A stretch of DNA of 57,610 bases, taken from NCBI RefSeq assembly GCF_001720585.1, contig NZ_MABH01000111.1, positions 1-57,610 on the forward strand, read 5' to 3'. The translations under genes were made by a program, and so were the position numbers. The stretch comes from Cereibacter johrii (GTDB lineage: Bacteria; Pseudomonadota; Alphaproteobacteria; Rhodobacterales; Rhodobacteraceae). The notes beneath the pieces were generated by a model, which made no database searches, was not told the origin of the DNA, and was given only the letters and a program-made list of their open reading frames with translations. Of this stretch, positions 25,196 to 33,618 are shown piece by piece; the stretch's first letter is position 1, and each line of letters starts with the position of its first letter.

Positions 25196-25936
25196 ATGGC
25201 TGGTCGGCTGGAGGGCAAGCGCGCGCTGGTGACGGCGGCGGGGCAGGGGATCGGGCGCGCCTCGGCGCTGGCCATGGCGCGCGAGGGCGCGCGGGTGCTG
25301 GCCACCGACGTGAATGCGGCGGCGCTCGAACAGCTTGCGGCCGAGGGGCTCGAGTTGCGGCCCCTCGACGTGCGCGATCCGGCCTCGATTGCGGCCGCGG
25401 TCGCGGCGGCAGGACCGCTCGACGTGCTTTTCAACTGCGCGGGCTTCGTGGCCTCGGGCACGATCCTCGACTGCGACGAGGAGGACTGGGCCTTCTCCGT
25501 CGGGCTCAACCTCACCGGCATGTACCGGATGTGCCGCGCCTTCCTGCCGGGCATGATCGCGGGCGGCGGCGGGTCGATCGTCAACATGGCCTCGGTCGTG
25601 TCGGGCGCCATCGCGGCGCCCAACCGCTTCGTCTACGGCACCACCAAGGCGGGCGTCGTGGGCCTCACCAAATCCATCGCCGCCGATTTCATCGGGCAGG
25701 GCATCCGCTGCAATGCGATCTGCCCCGGCACCGTCGAGAGCCCCTCGCTCGAGGGTCGGCTCCGCGCCACCGGCGACTACGAGGCCGCGCGCCGCGCCTT
25801 CGTCGCCCGCCAGCCCATCGGCCGCATCGGCCGCCCGGAGGAGATCGCGGCGCTCGTCGTCTATCTCGCTTCGGATGAATCCGCCTATACCACCGGGGTC
25901 GCCCATGTCATCGACGGGGGCTGGTCCAATATCTGA
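25196..25936 (+). CDS. Short-chain dehydrogenase (2-keto-3-deoxy-sugar-acid dehydrogenase-like)
   Basis: SDR of 246 residues. Cofactor motif TAAGQGIG is at 13-20, NCAG near residue 80, and the active site is Ser133/Ser136, Tyr147 and Lys151 (YGTTK). The C-terminus ends in the family pattern ASDESAYTTGVAHVIDGGW. Start ATG at 25196 follows GGGGAGGAG. Paired with an FAH-family hydrolase and a sugar-acid dehydratase it resembles 2-keto-3-deoxy-L-fuconate dehydrogenase, making a 2,4-diketo-3-deoxy acid; this role is inferred. The next gene begins 9 bases after its stop. Confidence 0.88.
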   Translation: MAGRLEGKRALVTAAGQGIGRASALAMAREGARVLATDVNAAALEQLAAEGLELRPLDVRDPASIAAAVAAAGPLDVLFNCAGFVASGTILDCDEEDWAFSVGLNLTGMYRMCRAFLPGMIAGGGGSIVNMASVVSGAIAAPNRFVYGTTKAGVVGLTKSIAADFIGQGIRCNAICPGTVESPSLEGRLRATGDYEAARRAFVARQPIGRIGRPEEIAALVVYLASDESAYTTGVAHVIDGGWSNI

Positions 25937-25945
25937 GGAGACACC

Positions 25946-26791
25946 ATGAAACTGCTGCGCCATGGGCCCGCCGGGGCCGAACGACCCGGCCTCGTCTGGA
26001 CCGACGGCACCCTCCGCGACCTGTCGGGCGTGGTGCCGGACATCGCCGGCGAGGTGCTGACGGACGAGGGGCTGGCCAGGCTCCGCGACCTGGACGGGAC
26101 GAGCCTGCCGGTCGTGGCCGAGGGCACGCGGCTTGGGCCCTGTGTCGCGGGCACGACCAAATTCGTCTGCATCGGCCTGAACTATTCGGACCATGCCGCC
26201 GAGACCGGCGCGCAGGTCCCGCCCGAGCCGATCATCTTCATGAAGGCCAATTCGGCGATCTGCGGCCCGAACGATCCGATCATCATCCCCCGCGGCTCGG
26301 TCAAGACCGACTGGGAGGTGGAGCTGGCCATCATCATCGGCAAGAAGGCGAAATATGTCTCCGAGGCCGAGGCGTTCGACCATGTGGCGGGCTATGCGGT
26401 GGCCAACGACGTCTCCGAACGGTCCTTCCAGGCCGAGCGGTCGGGCCAGTGGACGAAGGGCAAGAGCTGCGACAACTTCGGCCAGCTCGGCCCCTGGCTT
26501 GTGACGCGCGACGAGGTGGCGGACCCGCAGAACCTGCCGCTGTGGCTGTCGGTCAACGGCGAGAAGATGCAGAACGGCACGACGGGCACCATGGTCTATG
26601 GCGTTGCCTATCTGGTCAGCTATCTCTCGCAGTTCATGACGCTCCATCCGGGCGACGTGATCTCGACCGGAACGCCTCCGGGCGTGGGGCTCGGCATGAA
26701 GCCGCCGCGCTTCCTGAAGCCGGGCGACGTGGTCGAGCTCGGCGTCGAGGGCCTGGGCCAGCAGCGCCAGGAGGTCGTGGCCGACGCCTGA
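25946..26791 (+). CDS. Fumarylacetoacetate hydrolase-family protein (probable diketo-deoxy-sugar-acid hydrolase)
   Basis: FAH-fold hydrolase of 281 residues. Metal-binding acids lie in DWEVELAI (Glu124, Glu126) and Asp155 (NDVSERS); ICIGLNYSDHAAETG-type and GTPPGVGLGMKPP segments match the family. In the context of dehydratase plus SDR it would cleave a 2,4-diketo-3-deoxy acid to pyruvate and lactate or glycolate. Ureidoglycolate lyase and acylpyruvase are alternatives within the family. It is co-transcribed with the SDR. Confidence 0.88.
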   Translation: MKLLRHGPAGAERPGLVWTDGTLRDLSGVVPDIAGEVLTDEGLARLRDLDGTSLPVVAEGTRLGPCVAGTTKFVCIGLNYSDHAAETGAQVPPEPIIFMKANSAICGPNDPIIIPRGSVKTDWEVELAIIIGKKAKYVSEAEAFDHVAGYAVANDVSERSFQAERSGQWTKGKSCDNFGQLGPWLVTRDEVADPQNLPLWLSVNGEKMQNGTTGTMVYGVAYLVSYLSQFMTLHPGDVISTGTPPGVGLGMKPPRFLKPGDVVELGVEGLGQQRQEVVADA

Positions 26792-26892
26792 CGGGGCTCG
26801 GGGCCGGGCCCCTGCGGCCCGGTCCTCTCCGGGGCCGCTCGCTTGACCGGCGGGCGTGGCTCCGATGAAAACCTCTGTCCTTCCCCCGGATC

Positions 26893-26911
26893 TTGCAGGA
26901 TGATCCTGTAA
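26893..26911. promoter_or_regulatory. Palindrome upstream of ScfR-type regulator (candidate autoregulatory site)
   Basis: TTGCAGGA-TGA-TCCTGTAA is a palindrome with one mismatch, ending 18 bases before the regulator's ATG. ScfR proteins are known to bind sites with inverted TTGCA-like halves near their own promoters. Confidence 0.5.
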
Positions 26912-26929
26912 ACTGCGGAGGGGCGGACC

Positions 26930-28216
26930 ATGCCGATGACGGCGCTGACGGGCAGCCGGGTGCGCGAGCGGCGATTGCAACTCGGGCTGAGGCAGACCGA
27001 TCTGGCGCGGTCGGCCGGGATATCGGCCTCCTATCTCAACCTGATCGAGCACAACCGCCGCCGGATCGGCGACGAGGTTCTGGCGCGGCTCGCGCGGGCG
27101 CTGAAGGTCGAGGCGCAGACGCTCTCGGCCGGGGCGGAGGGCGTGCTGGTCGAGGATCTGCGCGCGGCCGCCGCCTCGGCGGGCGACGAGCAGCCCGAGC
27201 TCGACCGGGTCGAGGATTTCGTGGGCCGCTTTCCGGGCTGGGCGCGGATGCTGGCCGCGCAGCACCGCCGGATGGGGCTGCTCGAGCGGACGGTGACGGC
27301 GCTCAACGACCGGCTGACCCATGACACGCACCTGAGCCAGGCGCTGCACGAGGTTCTCTCGGCGGTGAGCGCCGTGCGCTCGACCGCGGCGATCCTGGCC
27401 GAGACCGAGGATATCGAGCCCGACTGGCGCGCGCGCTTTCATGCCAACATCCATGCCGACAGCGAGCGGCTGGCCGTGGGGGCCGAGGCGCTGGTGGCCT
27501 ATCTCGACGCCGCCTCCGAGGATGAGGAACAGGGGGTCGTGGCGCCGCAGGAGGAGGTGGAGGGCTGGCTTGCCGCGCGCGACTGGCATCTGGCCGAGCT
27601 GGAGGAGCCGGGCGGGCGGGCGCGGCTCGAGGCCGAGATCGAGGGGCTGGCCTCGGCCGCCGGACGGGCGATGGCGCGCGACTGGGTGCTGCGGGCCGAG
27701 GCGGATGCGCGGGCCATGCCGCTCGATCCGTTCCGCGCCGCGCTCCGCGCCGAGGGCGATCCGGTGCTGGTCGCGCGCCGCTTCGGGGTCGGGGTGCTCG
27801 CGGCCTTCCGGCGGATCGCCACGCTGCCCGGCGCCATTGCGGGCCTCGTGATCTGCGACGGCTCGGGCACGCTCGTGTTCCGCAAGCCGCCCGAGGGCTT
27901 CCTGCTGCCGCGCTTCGGGGCGGCCTGTCCGCTCTGGCCGCTCTTCGAGGCGCTGGCCCATCCGATGCGCCCCGTCGAGGCGGTGGTCGAGCCCGCCGCC
28001 CGCACCCGTCGCCGCTTTCGCGCCCGCGCCTTCTGCGAGCCGCACCATCCGCAGGGCTTCGCCGGACCGGAACTGCGCGAGGCGGGGATGCTGATCGAGC
28101 CCGCCGTGCCCGATCCCGCGCTCGTGCCGCGCGCGGTCGGCACCTCCTGCCGGATCTGCCCGCGCGCGGGCTGCCCCGCCCGGCGCGAGCCCTCGATCCT
28201 GCTCGAAGGCTCCTGA
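26930..28216 (+). CDS. XRE-family regulator of short-chain acyl-CoA type (ScfR, DUF2083)
   Basis: DNA-binding regulator of 428 residues. The helix-turn-helix is at about 8-62 (LRQTDLARSAGISASYLNLI). A long helical middle follows, then a C-terminal DUF2083-type region ending in SCRICPRAGCPARRE with Cys407, Cys410 and Cys415. This matches the short-chain fatty acyl-CoA regulators (RamB, PrpC/MccR, PccR), which switch acetate, propionate or related acyl-CoA genes. The IrrE-like segment is weakly conserved. No target enzyme is immediately downstream; the next operon is a sensor kinase system. Confidence 0.85.
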   Translation: MPMTALTGSRVRERRLQLGLRQTDLARSAGISASYLNLIEHNRRRIGDEVLARLARALKVEAQTLSAGAEGVLVEDLRAAAASAGDEQPELDRVEDFVGRFPGWARMLAAQHRRMGLLERTVTALNDRLTHDTHLSQALHEVLSAVSAVRSTAAILAETEDIEPDWRARFHANIHADSERLAVGAEALVAYLDAASEDEEQGVVAPQEEVEGWLAARDWHLAELEEPGGRARLEAEIEGLASAAGRAMARDWVLRAEADARAMPLDPFRAALRAEGDPVLVARRFGVGVLAAFRRIATLPGAIAGLVICDGSGTLVFRKPPEGFLLPRFGAACPLWPLFEALAHPMRPVEAVVEPAARTRRRFRARAFCEPHHPQGFAGPELREAGMLIEPAVPDPALVPRAVGTSCRICPRAGCPARREPSILLEGS

Positions 28217-28382
28217 GGGGCCGCGCGCCCGGCGAAGGGCCGGCTTCCCCCTTCGGAGAGGCCGCCCGCCCCCCGGACGGGCGTCCCTTGCCCCTCCTCG
28301 CGCTTTGACAGCACCGGTTTTTCGGCTGATAGTTGCCGACGGGGCAGGGGAGGCCCCGGTGCAGGTTCCGGGGGGATGGTTC

Positions 28383-28751
28383 ATGACGGCGCATGTGCTG
28401 CTGATCGAGGACGAGCCGAACATCGCCGAGGCGATCCGCTTCATCCTCATGCGCGACGGGCTGAAGGTCTCGACCCATGCGGGCGGAGCGGATGCGATCG
28501 AGGTGGTGCGCACGTCGCAGCCGGACCTGCTGATCCTCGATCTGATGCTGCCGGGCATGAGCGGCTTCGACATCCTCTCGGCGCTGCGCGCCGATCCCCA
28601 GACCGAGGATCTGCCGGTCCTGATGCTGAGCGCCAAGGGGCAGGTCCGAGACCGCGCGGCGGCCAAGAAGGCGGGAGTGGATGCCTTCATGTCGAAGCCC
28701 TTCTCGAATGCCGAGATGCTGGCTTCGGTCCGGGCGCTGGTGCCGCGATGA
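28383..28751 (+). CDS. Single-domain response regulator
   Basis: Receiver-only protein of 122 residues. Acidic pocket Glu9-Asp10, phospho-acceptor Asp53 (LILDLMLPG), switch residue Ser83 and Lys105 (MSKPF) are in place; no output domain. ATG at 28383 follows GGGGGATGG; a longer upstream frame has no family match. Its stop overlaps the next gene by 4 bases. It probably receives phosphate from the SSF-type kinase two genes downstream. Confidence 0.9.
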   Translation: MTAHVLLIEDEPNIAEAIRFILMRDGLKVSTHAGGADAIEVVRTSQPDLLILDLMLPGMSGFDILSALRADPQTEDLPVLMLSAKGQVRDRAAAKKAGVDAFMSKPFSNAEMLASVRALVPR

Positions 28752-29038
28752 GCCGGCGTCGCTCGCCGCTCTTTCTCGCGCGGCGATCCTACCGGAGGCG
28801 GCGGCTCCGCGATGCCGCGCGGCTCCTGCCGATCTTCGGCGCGTTCCTCTTCCTCCTGCCGATCCTGTGGGAGCCGGCCGCGACCGACCGGCGCGACACC
28901 GCTCCCGACGGGGTCTATCTCTTCGCGGTCTGGGCGCTCCTGATCCTCGCGGCCGCCGGCATGTCCCGGGGCCTGAAGGCCGAGGCGCTCGAGGATGGGG
29001 CCGAGGCGGGCGATCCGCCGGAGGGCAGGGCGGGCTGA
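28748..29038 (+). CDS. Small two-helix membrane protein in the sensor-kinase operon
   Basis: Protein of 96 residues: a very basic N-terminus (MSRRRSPLFLARRSYRRRR), a membrane segment at about 26-41, a short polar loop and a second membrane segment at about 57-71, then an acidic tail. It overlaps the response-regulator stop (ATGA) and its own TGA overlaps the kinase ATG (TGATG), so it is locked between the two. I do not recognise the family; small membrane partners of SSF proteins (for example DUF485 or DUF4212) are a loose analogy only. Confidence 0.8.
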   Translation: MSRRRSPLFLARRSYRRRRLRDAARLLPIFGAFLFLLPILWEPAATDRRDTAPDGVYLFAVWALLILAAAGMSRGLKAEALEDGAEAGDPPEGRAG

Positions 29039-31722
29039 TGCCGTTCGATCTCCTCGTCCTCTCGTGCCTCTGCTACGTCATCCTGCTCTTCCTCGTGGCC
29101 TTCCTTGTCGAGCGCCGGGCGGTGGGCGAGGCGCTGCCCTGGCTGCGGTCGCCGCTCGTCTATACGCTCTCGCTCTCGATCTACTGCACCGCCTGGACCT
29201 TCTACGGCGCGGTGGGATATGCGGCGCGCTCGGGCCTCGAATATCTCACGATCTATCTCGGCCCGACGCTCGTCTTCGTCGGCTGGTGGTGGGTGCTGCG
29301 CAAGCTGGTGCGGATCGGGCGGCAGCAGCGCGTGACCTCGATTGCGGACCTGATCTCCTCGCGCTATGGCAAGTCGAACCTGCTCGGCGTGCTCGTCACG
29401 CTGCTCTGCGTGGTGGCCGCCACGCCCTATATCGCGCTCCAGCTCCAGTCCGTCACGCTGAGCTTCAGCGTCTTCGCCAGCGGCCCGCACGAGGGCTGGC
29501 AGATGCCCGACCGTGACAGCACCGCGATCTGGGTCGCGGGGGGGCTTGCGCTCTTCACCATCCTCTTCGGCACGCGGAAGCTCGATGCCAACGAGCAGCA
29601 TACGGGCATCGTCACCGCCATCGCCGTCGAGGGGATCGTGAAGCTCGTGGCGCTGGTGGCGGTGGGCAGCTATGTCGTCTGGGGGGTGGCCGACGGGCCC
29701 GCCGACGTGATCGCCCGCATCGACCGCTCGGCCATCGCCGACTGGGAGCTCGCCCCCTCGCGCTGGGCGGGCCTCACCTTCCTGTCGGCCGCAGCCGTGG
29801 TCTGCCTGCCGCGCATGTTCCAGGTGCTGGTGGTCGAGACCGGGGACGAGCGCCACCTCGCCACGGCGAGCTGGGCCTTCCCGCTCTACATGTTCCTGAT
29901 GAGCCTCTTCGTGGTGCCGATCGCGGTCGTGGGGCTCGAGCTTCTGCCCGAGGGCGCCAATCCCGACCTCTTCGTGCTCACCGTGCCGCTCGACCGCGGG
30001 CAGGGCGGGCTGGCCATGCTGGCCTTCCTCGGCGGCTTCTCCTCGGCCACGGCGATGGTGATCGTGGCCGCGGTGGCGCTGGCCACGATGGTGTCGAACC
30101 ATATCGTCATGCCGCTCTGGCTGTCGCTGCGCCCGACGCCGGCCGTCAGCGGCGACGTGCGCCGCCTCGTGCTGCTCGCCCGGCGGATCTCCATCGCGGG
30201 CGTTCTGGGGCTGGGCTACGGCTATTACCGCTTCTCGGGCGGCTCGGGCGCGCTGGCCGCCATCGGCCTCATCTCCTTCGTGGGCGTGGCCCAGATCCTG
30301 CCCGCGATGCTGGGCGGCATCTTCTGGCGCGGCGCCACCCGCACGGGCGCGCTCTGGGGCCTCGGCCTCGGCTTCGGGGGCTGGGTCTATACGCTGTTCC
30401 TCCCCTCCTTCGGCCCCGACGCGATCTTCTCGGCCCGCCTCCTCGCCGAGGGACCGTTCGGGATCGGCTGGCTCCGTCCGCAGGCGCTGTTCGGGGTCGA
30501 GGGGATGGATCCGCTGATCCATTCGATGTTCTGGTCGCTCATCCTGAACGGCACCGTCTTCTGCGGCGCCTCGCTCGTGACCTTTCCGGGCCCGCTCGAG
30601 CGGTTGCAGGGCGCGGCCTTCGTCAATGTGTTCGAGACCGGCAACCGCGGCCCGCAGGGATGGGCGCAGGGCAAGGCGGAATCCGAGGAGCTTCTGGTGA
30701 TGGCGCAGCGCATCCTCGGCGAGGAGCCGGCGCTGGCGCTCTTCCAGTCCGAGGCGCGCGCGCAGGGAAAGGAGGGCTATCTGCCCGACCCGGTCCCCGG
30801 CTTCGTCGAGCGGCTCGAGCGGCGGCTTGCGGGCTCGGTCGGCGCGGCCACAGCCCATGCGATGCTGGCCCAGCTGGCCGGGCGCGCCGCCGTCTCGGTC
30901 GAGGATCTGATGGCGGTGGCGAACGAGACCGCGCAGATCATGGAATATTCCGCGCGCCTCGAGGCCCAGCAGGAGGAGCTGACCCGCACCGCGCGCCAGC
31001 TGCGCGAGGCCAACGAGAAGCTCACGCAGCTGTCGGTGCAGAAGGACGCCTTCCTCAGCCAGATCAGCCACGAGCTGCGCACCCCCATGACCTCGATCCG
31101 CGCCTTCTCCGAGATCCTGATGGAGGGCGACCTGCCGCCCGAGATGGCCGCGCGCCACGCCCGCATCATCCACGACGAGGCCATCCGGCTCACCCGGCTG
31201 CTCGACGATCTGCTCGACCTCTCGGTGCTCGAGAACGGATCGGTGCAGCTCAACCTCGGGCTCGCCAATCTCCAGCAGATGATCGATCGCGCCCTGCGGT
31301 CGGCCGCGCACACCCGCCCCGAGCGCGGCTTCACCATCCATCGCGATCCCACGGCCGAGAACATCTTCCTGTTCACCGACGGCGACCGGCTGGCGCAGGT
31401 CTTCATCAATCTGATCTCGAACGCGCGCAAATACTGCGATGCGGACTATCCCGAGCTGCGGATCTCGGTGCGCCAGAAGGGCGGCCGCGTGACGGTCGAC
31501 TTCATCGACAACGGCTCGGGGATCTCGAAGGAGAGCCAGGAGCTGATCTTCGAGAAGTTCGCCCGGCTTTCGGACCAGACCCGGGCCGGAGGGGCGGGCC
31601 TCGGCCTCGCGATCTGCCGCGAGGTGATGGCCAACCTCGGCGGCACCATCACCTATCTGCCGGGGCAGGGGGGCGCGGCCTTCCGCGTGACCCTGCCCTT
31701 GCGGCTGCAGCGCGCCGCCTGA
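29038..31722 (+). CDS. Sodium:solute symporter-type sensor histidine kinase
   Basis: Protein of 894 residues: an N-terminal SSF (SLC5) transporter domain of about 13 helices (residues 1-520), a coiled-coil linker (about 640-670: SARLEAQQEELTRTARQL), HisKA with His678 (SQISHELRTPM), and a HATPase domain (NLISNARKYC, DNGSGISKE, GGAGLGLAICRE). This is the CbrA/CrbS architecture, in which a transporter-like domain senses or carries a solute such as histidine or acetate. It is coupled by one-base and four-base overlaps to the upstream membrane protein and response regulator. Confidence 0.93.
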   Translation: MPFDLLVLSCLCYVILLFLVAFLVERRAVGEALPWLRSPLVYTLSLSIYCTAWTFYGAVGYAARSGLEYLTIYLGPTLVFVGWWWVLRKLVRIGRQQRVTSIADLISSRYGKSNLLGVLVTLLCVVAATPYIALQLQSVTLSFSVFASGPHEGWQMPDRDSTAIWVAGGLALFTILFGTRKLDANEQHTGIVTAIAVEGIVKLVALVAVGSYVVWGVADGPADVIARIDRSAIADWELAPSRWAGLTFLSAAAVVCLPRMFQVLVVETGDERHLATASWAFPLYMFLMSLFVVPIAVVGLELLPEGANPDLFVLTVPLDRGQGGLAMLAFLGGFSSATAMVIVAAVALATMVSNHIVMPLWLSLRPTPAVSGDVRRLVLLARRISIAGVLGLGYGYYRFSGGSGALAAIGLISFVGVAQILPAMLGGIFWRGATRTGALWGLGLGFGGWVYTLFLPSFGPDAIFSARLLAEGPFGIGWLRPQALFGVEGMDPLIHSMFWSLILNGTVFCGASLVTFPGPLERLQGAAFVNVFETGNRGPQGWAQGKAESEELLVMAQRILGEEPALALFQSEARAQGKEGYLPDPVPGFVERLERRLAGSVGAATAHAMLAQLAGRAAVSVEDLMAVANETAQIMEYSARLEAQQEELTRTARQLREANEKLTQLSVQKDAFLSQISHELRTPMTSIRAFSEILMEGDLPPEMAARHARIIHDEAIRLTRLLDDLLDLSVLENGSVQLNLGLANLQQMIDRALRSAAHTRPERGFTIHRDPTAENIFLFTDGDRLAQVFINLISNARKYCDADYPELRISVRQKGGRVTVDFIDNGSGISKESQELIFEKFARLSDQTRAGGAGLGLAICREVMANLGGTITYLPGQGGAAFRVTLPLRLQRAA

Positions 31723-32031
31723 GCGCGGGCACCGGCGCCTCCCGGGCGCCTTGGGACCGGCGGCCTGAAGGCCGCTTCCGGCTCCTGCCCCCACCGGAGC
31801 CCTGTGCGCCTTTCCCGGCAAAGAGCGGCCCCTCTGCCGGAGCACCGTCAAGAGATCGCAGCCTGTCCGATGTCAGGCGGAGGACCGAGGACCCGGGTTC
31901 GGAAACCCAATCCGCAGGCACGCCATGGCGCAGGCACCGGCGGTCGCTGGCGGCGGATGGACCTCGCCGGGACCGCGGCCTCCAGTCCCGGCGACGCGGC
32001 CTTCCGCCATCAACTGTTTCTCAATCCTGCC
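31723..32031. other. Intergenic spacer between sensor kinase and FliM-like gene
   Basis: A 309-base stretch without a supported gene. It contains a hairpin GCGGCCT-GA-AGGCCGC at 31760-31775 just after the kinase gene, possibly its terminator. An in-frame GTG at 31804 with GGAG before it could extend the FliM-like protein by 76 low-complexity residues, but I judge that unlikely. Confidence 0.5.
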
Positions 32032-33027
32032 ATGTCAGAAGGGCAGGGCAGCGGCATGTGGGAAGCGACGGTGACGGAGAGCGTGCTCAGGCGCAAGATC
32101 GAGGCGAGGGCCCGGCCGGCGGTGCCCCAGGTCACCGGCGCCGAGCGGGGCCTGCGGCTGGCGCTGGCCCGCGCCGGGCGCGACGCCTTCGCCCTCGCCC
32201 TCGACGTGCCGCGGCTCGATTGCCTGCGCCGCTCTCTCACCGAACTCCTCGAGATGCCCGAGGATCTGTCGTTCTATGCGGTGCTCGAAGGGCCGGGCGA
32301 GGGGCTCGGGCTCATCGCCCTGTCCCCGCCGCTGCTCGCCGGGCTGGTCGAGGTCCAGACCGTGGGCCGGGTCAGGCCGCAGCCCGCCGCCACCCGCAAG
32401 CCCAGCCGCACCGACGCGGCCATGGTGCAGGATTTCATCGACCGCGCCCTGGCCGAACTCGACCTCCTCCTGATCGAGGACGAGGATCGGGTCTGGGCCA
32501 GCGGCTTCCGCTATGCCTCGTTCCTCGACGATCCCCGGCCGCTGGGCCTCCTGCTCGAGGATTGTCCCTACCGCGTGCTGGTGGCCGAGGTGGACCTGGC
32601 CCTCGGCGCCAAGAGCGGGCAGCTTCTCCTCGCCGTGCCGGCCGACGGCCGCGGAGAGCTGCCCCATCACGGCGGGCAGGACGAGGCTCCTCCGCCGCTC
32701 TCCGATTTCGGCGCGGCCATGGCCGAGCAGGTGATGGCGGTGGATTGCCGGCTCGAGGCGGTTCTCGGCCGCATCACCCTGCCGCTCGCCCATGTCCTCG
32801 ACTGGCAGCCGGGCGATACGGTGCCGCTGCCGCAGGCCACGCTCGACCATATCCTCTTCGTGGGGCTCGACGGCCATCCGGTCGCCGAGGGCCGGCTCGG
32901 CCAGCATCGCGGGATGCGCGCCGTGCGCCTTGCGCCCCTGGCGGAGGCGGCCGAGCCGCCGCCCGCCCTGCCCGAGTTCGAGCCCGATGAGGATCTGTCC
33001 TTCGCCATGACGGGCACGGACGAGTGA
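32032..33027 (+). CDS. Orphan FliM/FliN (SpoA)-domain protein
   Basis: Protein of 331 residues resembling FliM-type flagellar switch proteins of Rhodobacterales. The N-terminal part has VLRRKIEARA and FYAVLEGPGEGLGLIALSP; a FliM middle-like region follows (about 90-220), then a C-terminal SpoA/FliN domain (about 228-300: CRLEAVLGRITLPLAHVLDW). The acidic tail is short. No ribosome site precedes the ATG at 32032, so the exact start is uncertain. No flagellar genes are nearby, so it may serve a flagellar system encoded elsewhere. Confidence 0.75.
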   Translation: MSEGQGSGMWEATVTESVLRRKIEARARPAVPQVTGAERGLRLALARAGRDAFALALDVPRLDCLRRSLTELLEMPEDLSFYAVLEGPGEGLGLIALSPPLLAGLVEVQTVGRVRPQPAATRKPSRTDAAMVQDFIDRALAELDLLLIEDEDRVWASGFRYASFLDDPRPLGLLLEDCPYRVLVAEVDLALGAKSGQLLLAVPADGRGELPHHGGQDEAPPPLSDFGAAMAEQVMAVDCRLEAVLGRITLPLAHVLDWQPGDTVPLPQATLDHILFVGLDGHPVAEGRLGQHRGMRAVRLAPLAEAAEPPPALPEFEPDEDLSFAMTGTDE

Positions 33028-33186
33028 AGCGCACGCCTTCTCCCTGCCTCCCGGGCCGCCGGGCGGATCAGAGCGGGAGCGAGGCCCTGGGGGGCTCTCT
33101 CCGGATCGCGGCCGGCAGGAGGCTGCGCGGCTTTCAGGCCGCGATGTCGGCCAGCGCCTCGCGGCACCGCACCCCGAGGGCGTCTG

Positions 33187-33618
33187 TCAGCCGCGCTCCC
33201 GCGCGAGACGGTCGATCTCGTGGCGCAGCCCTTCGAGCTGGTAGCCATGCCGGGCGGGCAGGCCGATCAGCTCGTCCGTCGGCATCCGACCGGCGTTGGC
33301 CAGCGCCCAGACCACCGAGGAGCGGTTGCCCGAGGCGCAGTAGGCCAGCACCGGGCCGCCGGCCTGATCGATCGCCTCGCGCTGGCGCTCGACATTCTCG
33401 AGCGTGACGGCGCCGCCGATCACCGGATTTGCGATGAAGGTGAAGCCCTCGGCCTCCGCCGCCCGGCGCATCTCCTCGGTCTGGAGATGGGGCGGGATCT
33501 CGCCATCCGGCCGGTTGTCGATGATCGTGGTGAAGCCTGCGGTGCGGAGCGCCGGAAGCTCCTCCTGCGAGATCTGAGGCGAGACGGCGTAGCGGTCGGT
33601 CAGGGGGCGAAAGCTCAT
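33187..33618 (-). CDS. TIGR01244/Blh-type phosphatase (DUF442) domain protein
   Basis: Protein of 143 residues with a dual-specificity-phosphatase-like fold. The active-site loop is CASGNRS (Cys94 to Arg99, C-x4-R) preceded by DNRPDGE. The same domain forms the phosphatase part of beta-lactamase-like Blh proteins linked to sulfide or redox sensing and is often annotated 'sulfur transferase'. Here it is a free-standing domain. Biochemical role unknown. Confidence 0.85.
   Translation of the reverse strand: MSFRPLTDRYAVSPQISQEELPALRTAGFTTIIDNRPDGEIPPHLQTEEMRRAAEAEGFTFIANPVIGGAVTLENVERQREAIDQAGGPVLAYCASGNRSSVVWALANAGRMPTDELIGLPARHGYQLEGLRHEIDRLARERG

Noticed and set aside
23738-28690. A 1650-codon open frame on the minus strand
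   Set aside because: It is antisense to the dehydratase, SDR, FAH and regulator genes, lies in phase with GC-rich codons, and contains the real 2-hydroxyacid dehydrogenase only in a different frame. It has no family similarity.
28915-31851. A 978-codon open frame on the minus strand
   Set aside because: It mirrors the SSF histidine kinase and is a shadow caused by strong third-position GC bias; its translation is a His/Arg/Glu-rich string without domains.
33028-33186. Possible terminator or gene after the FliM-like gene
   Set aside because: No convincing stem with T-run and no supported frame.
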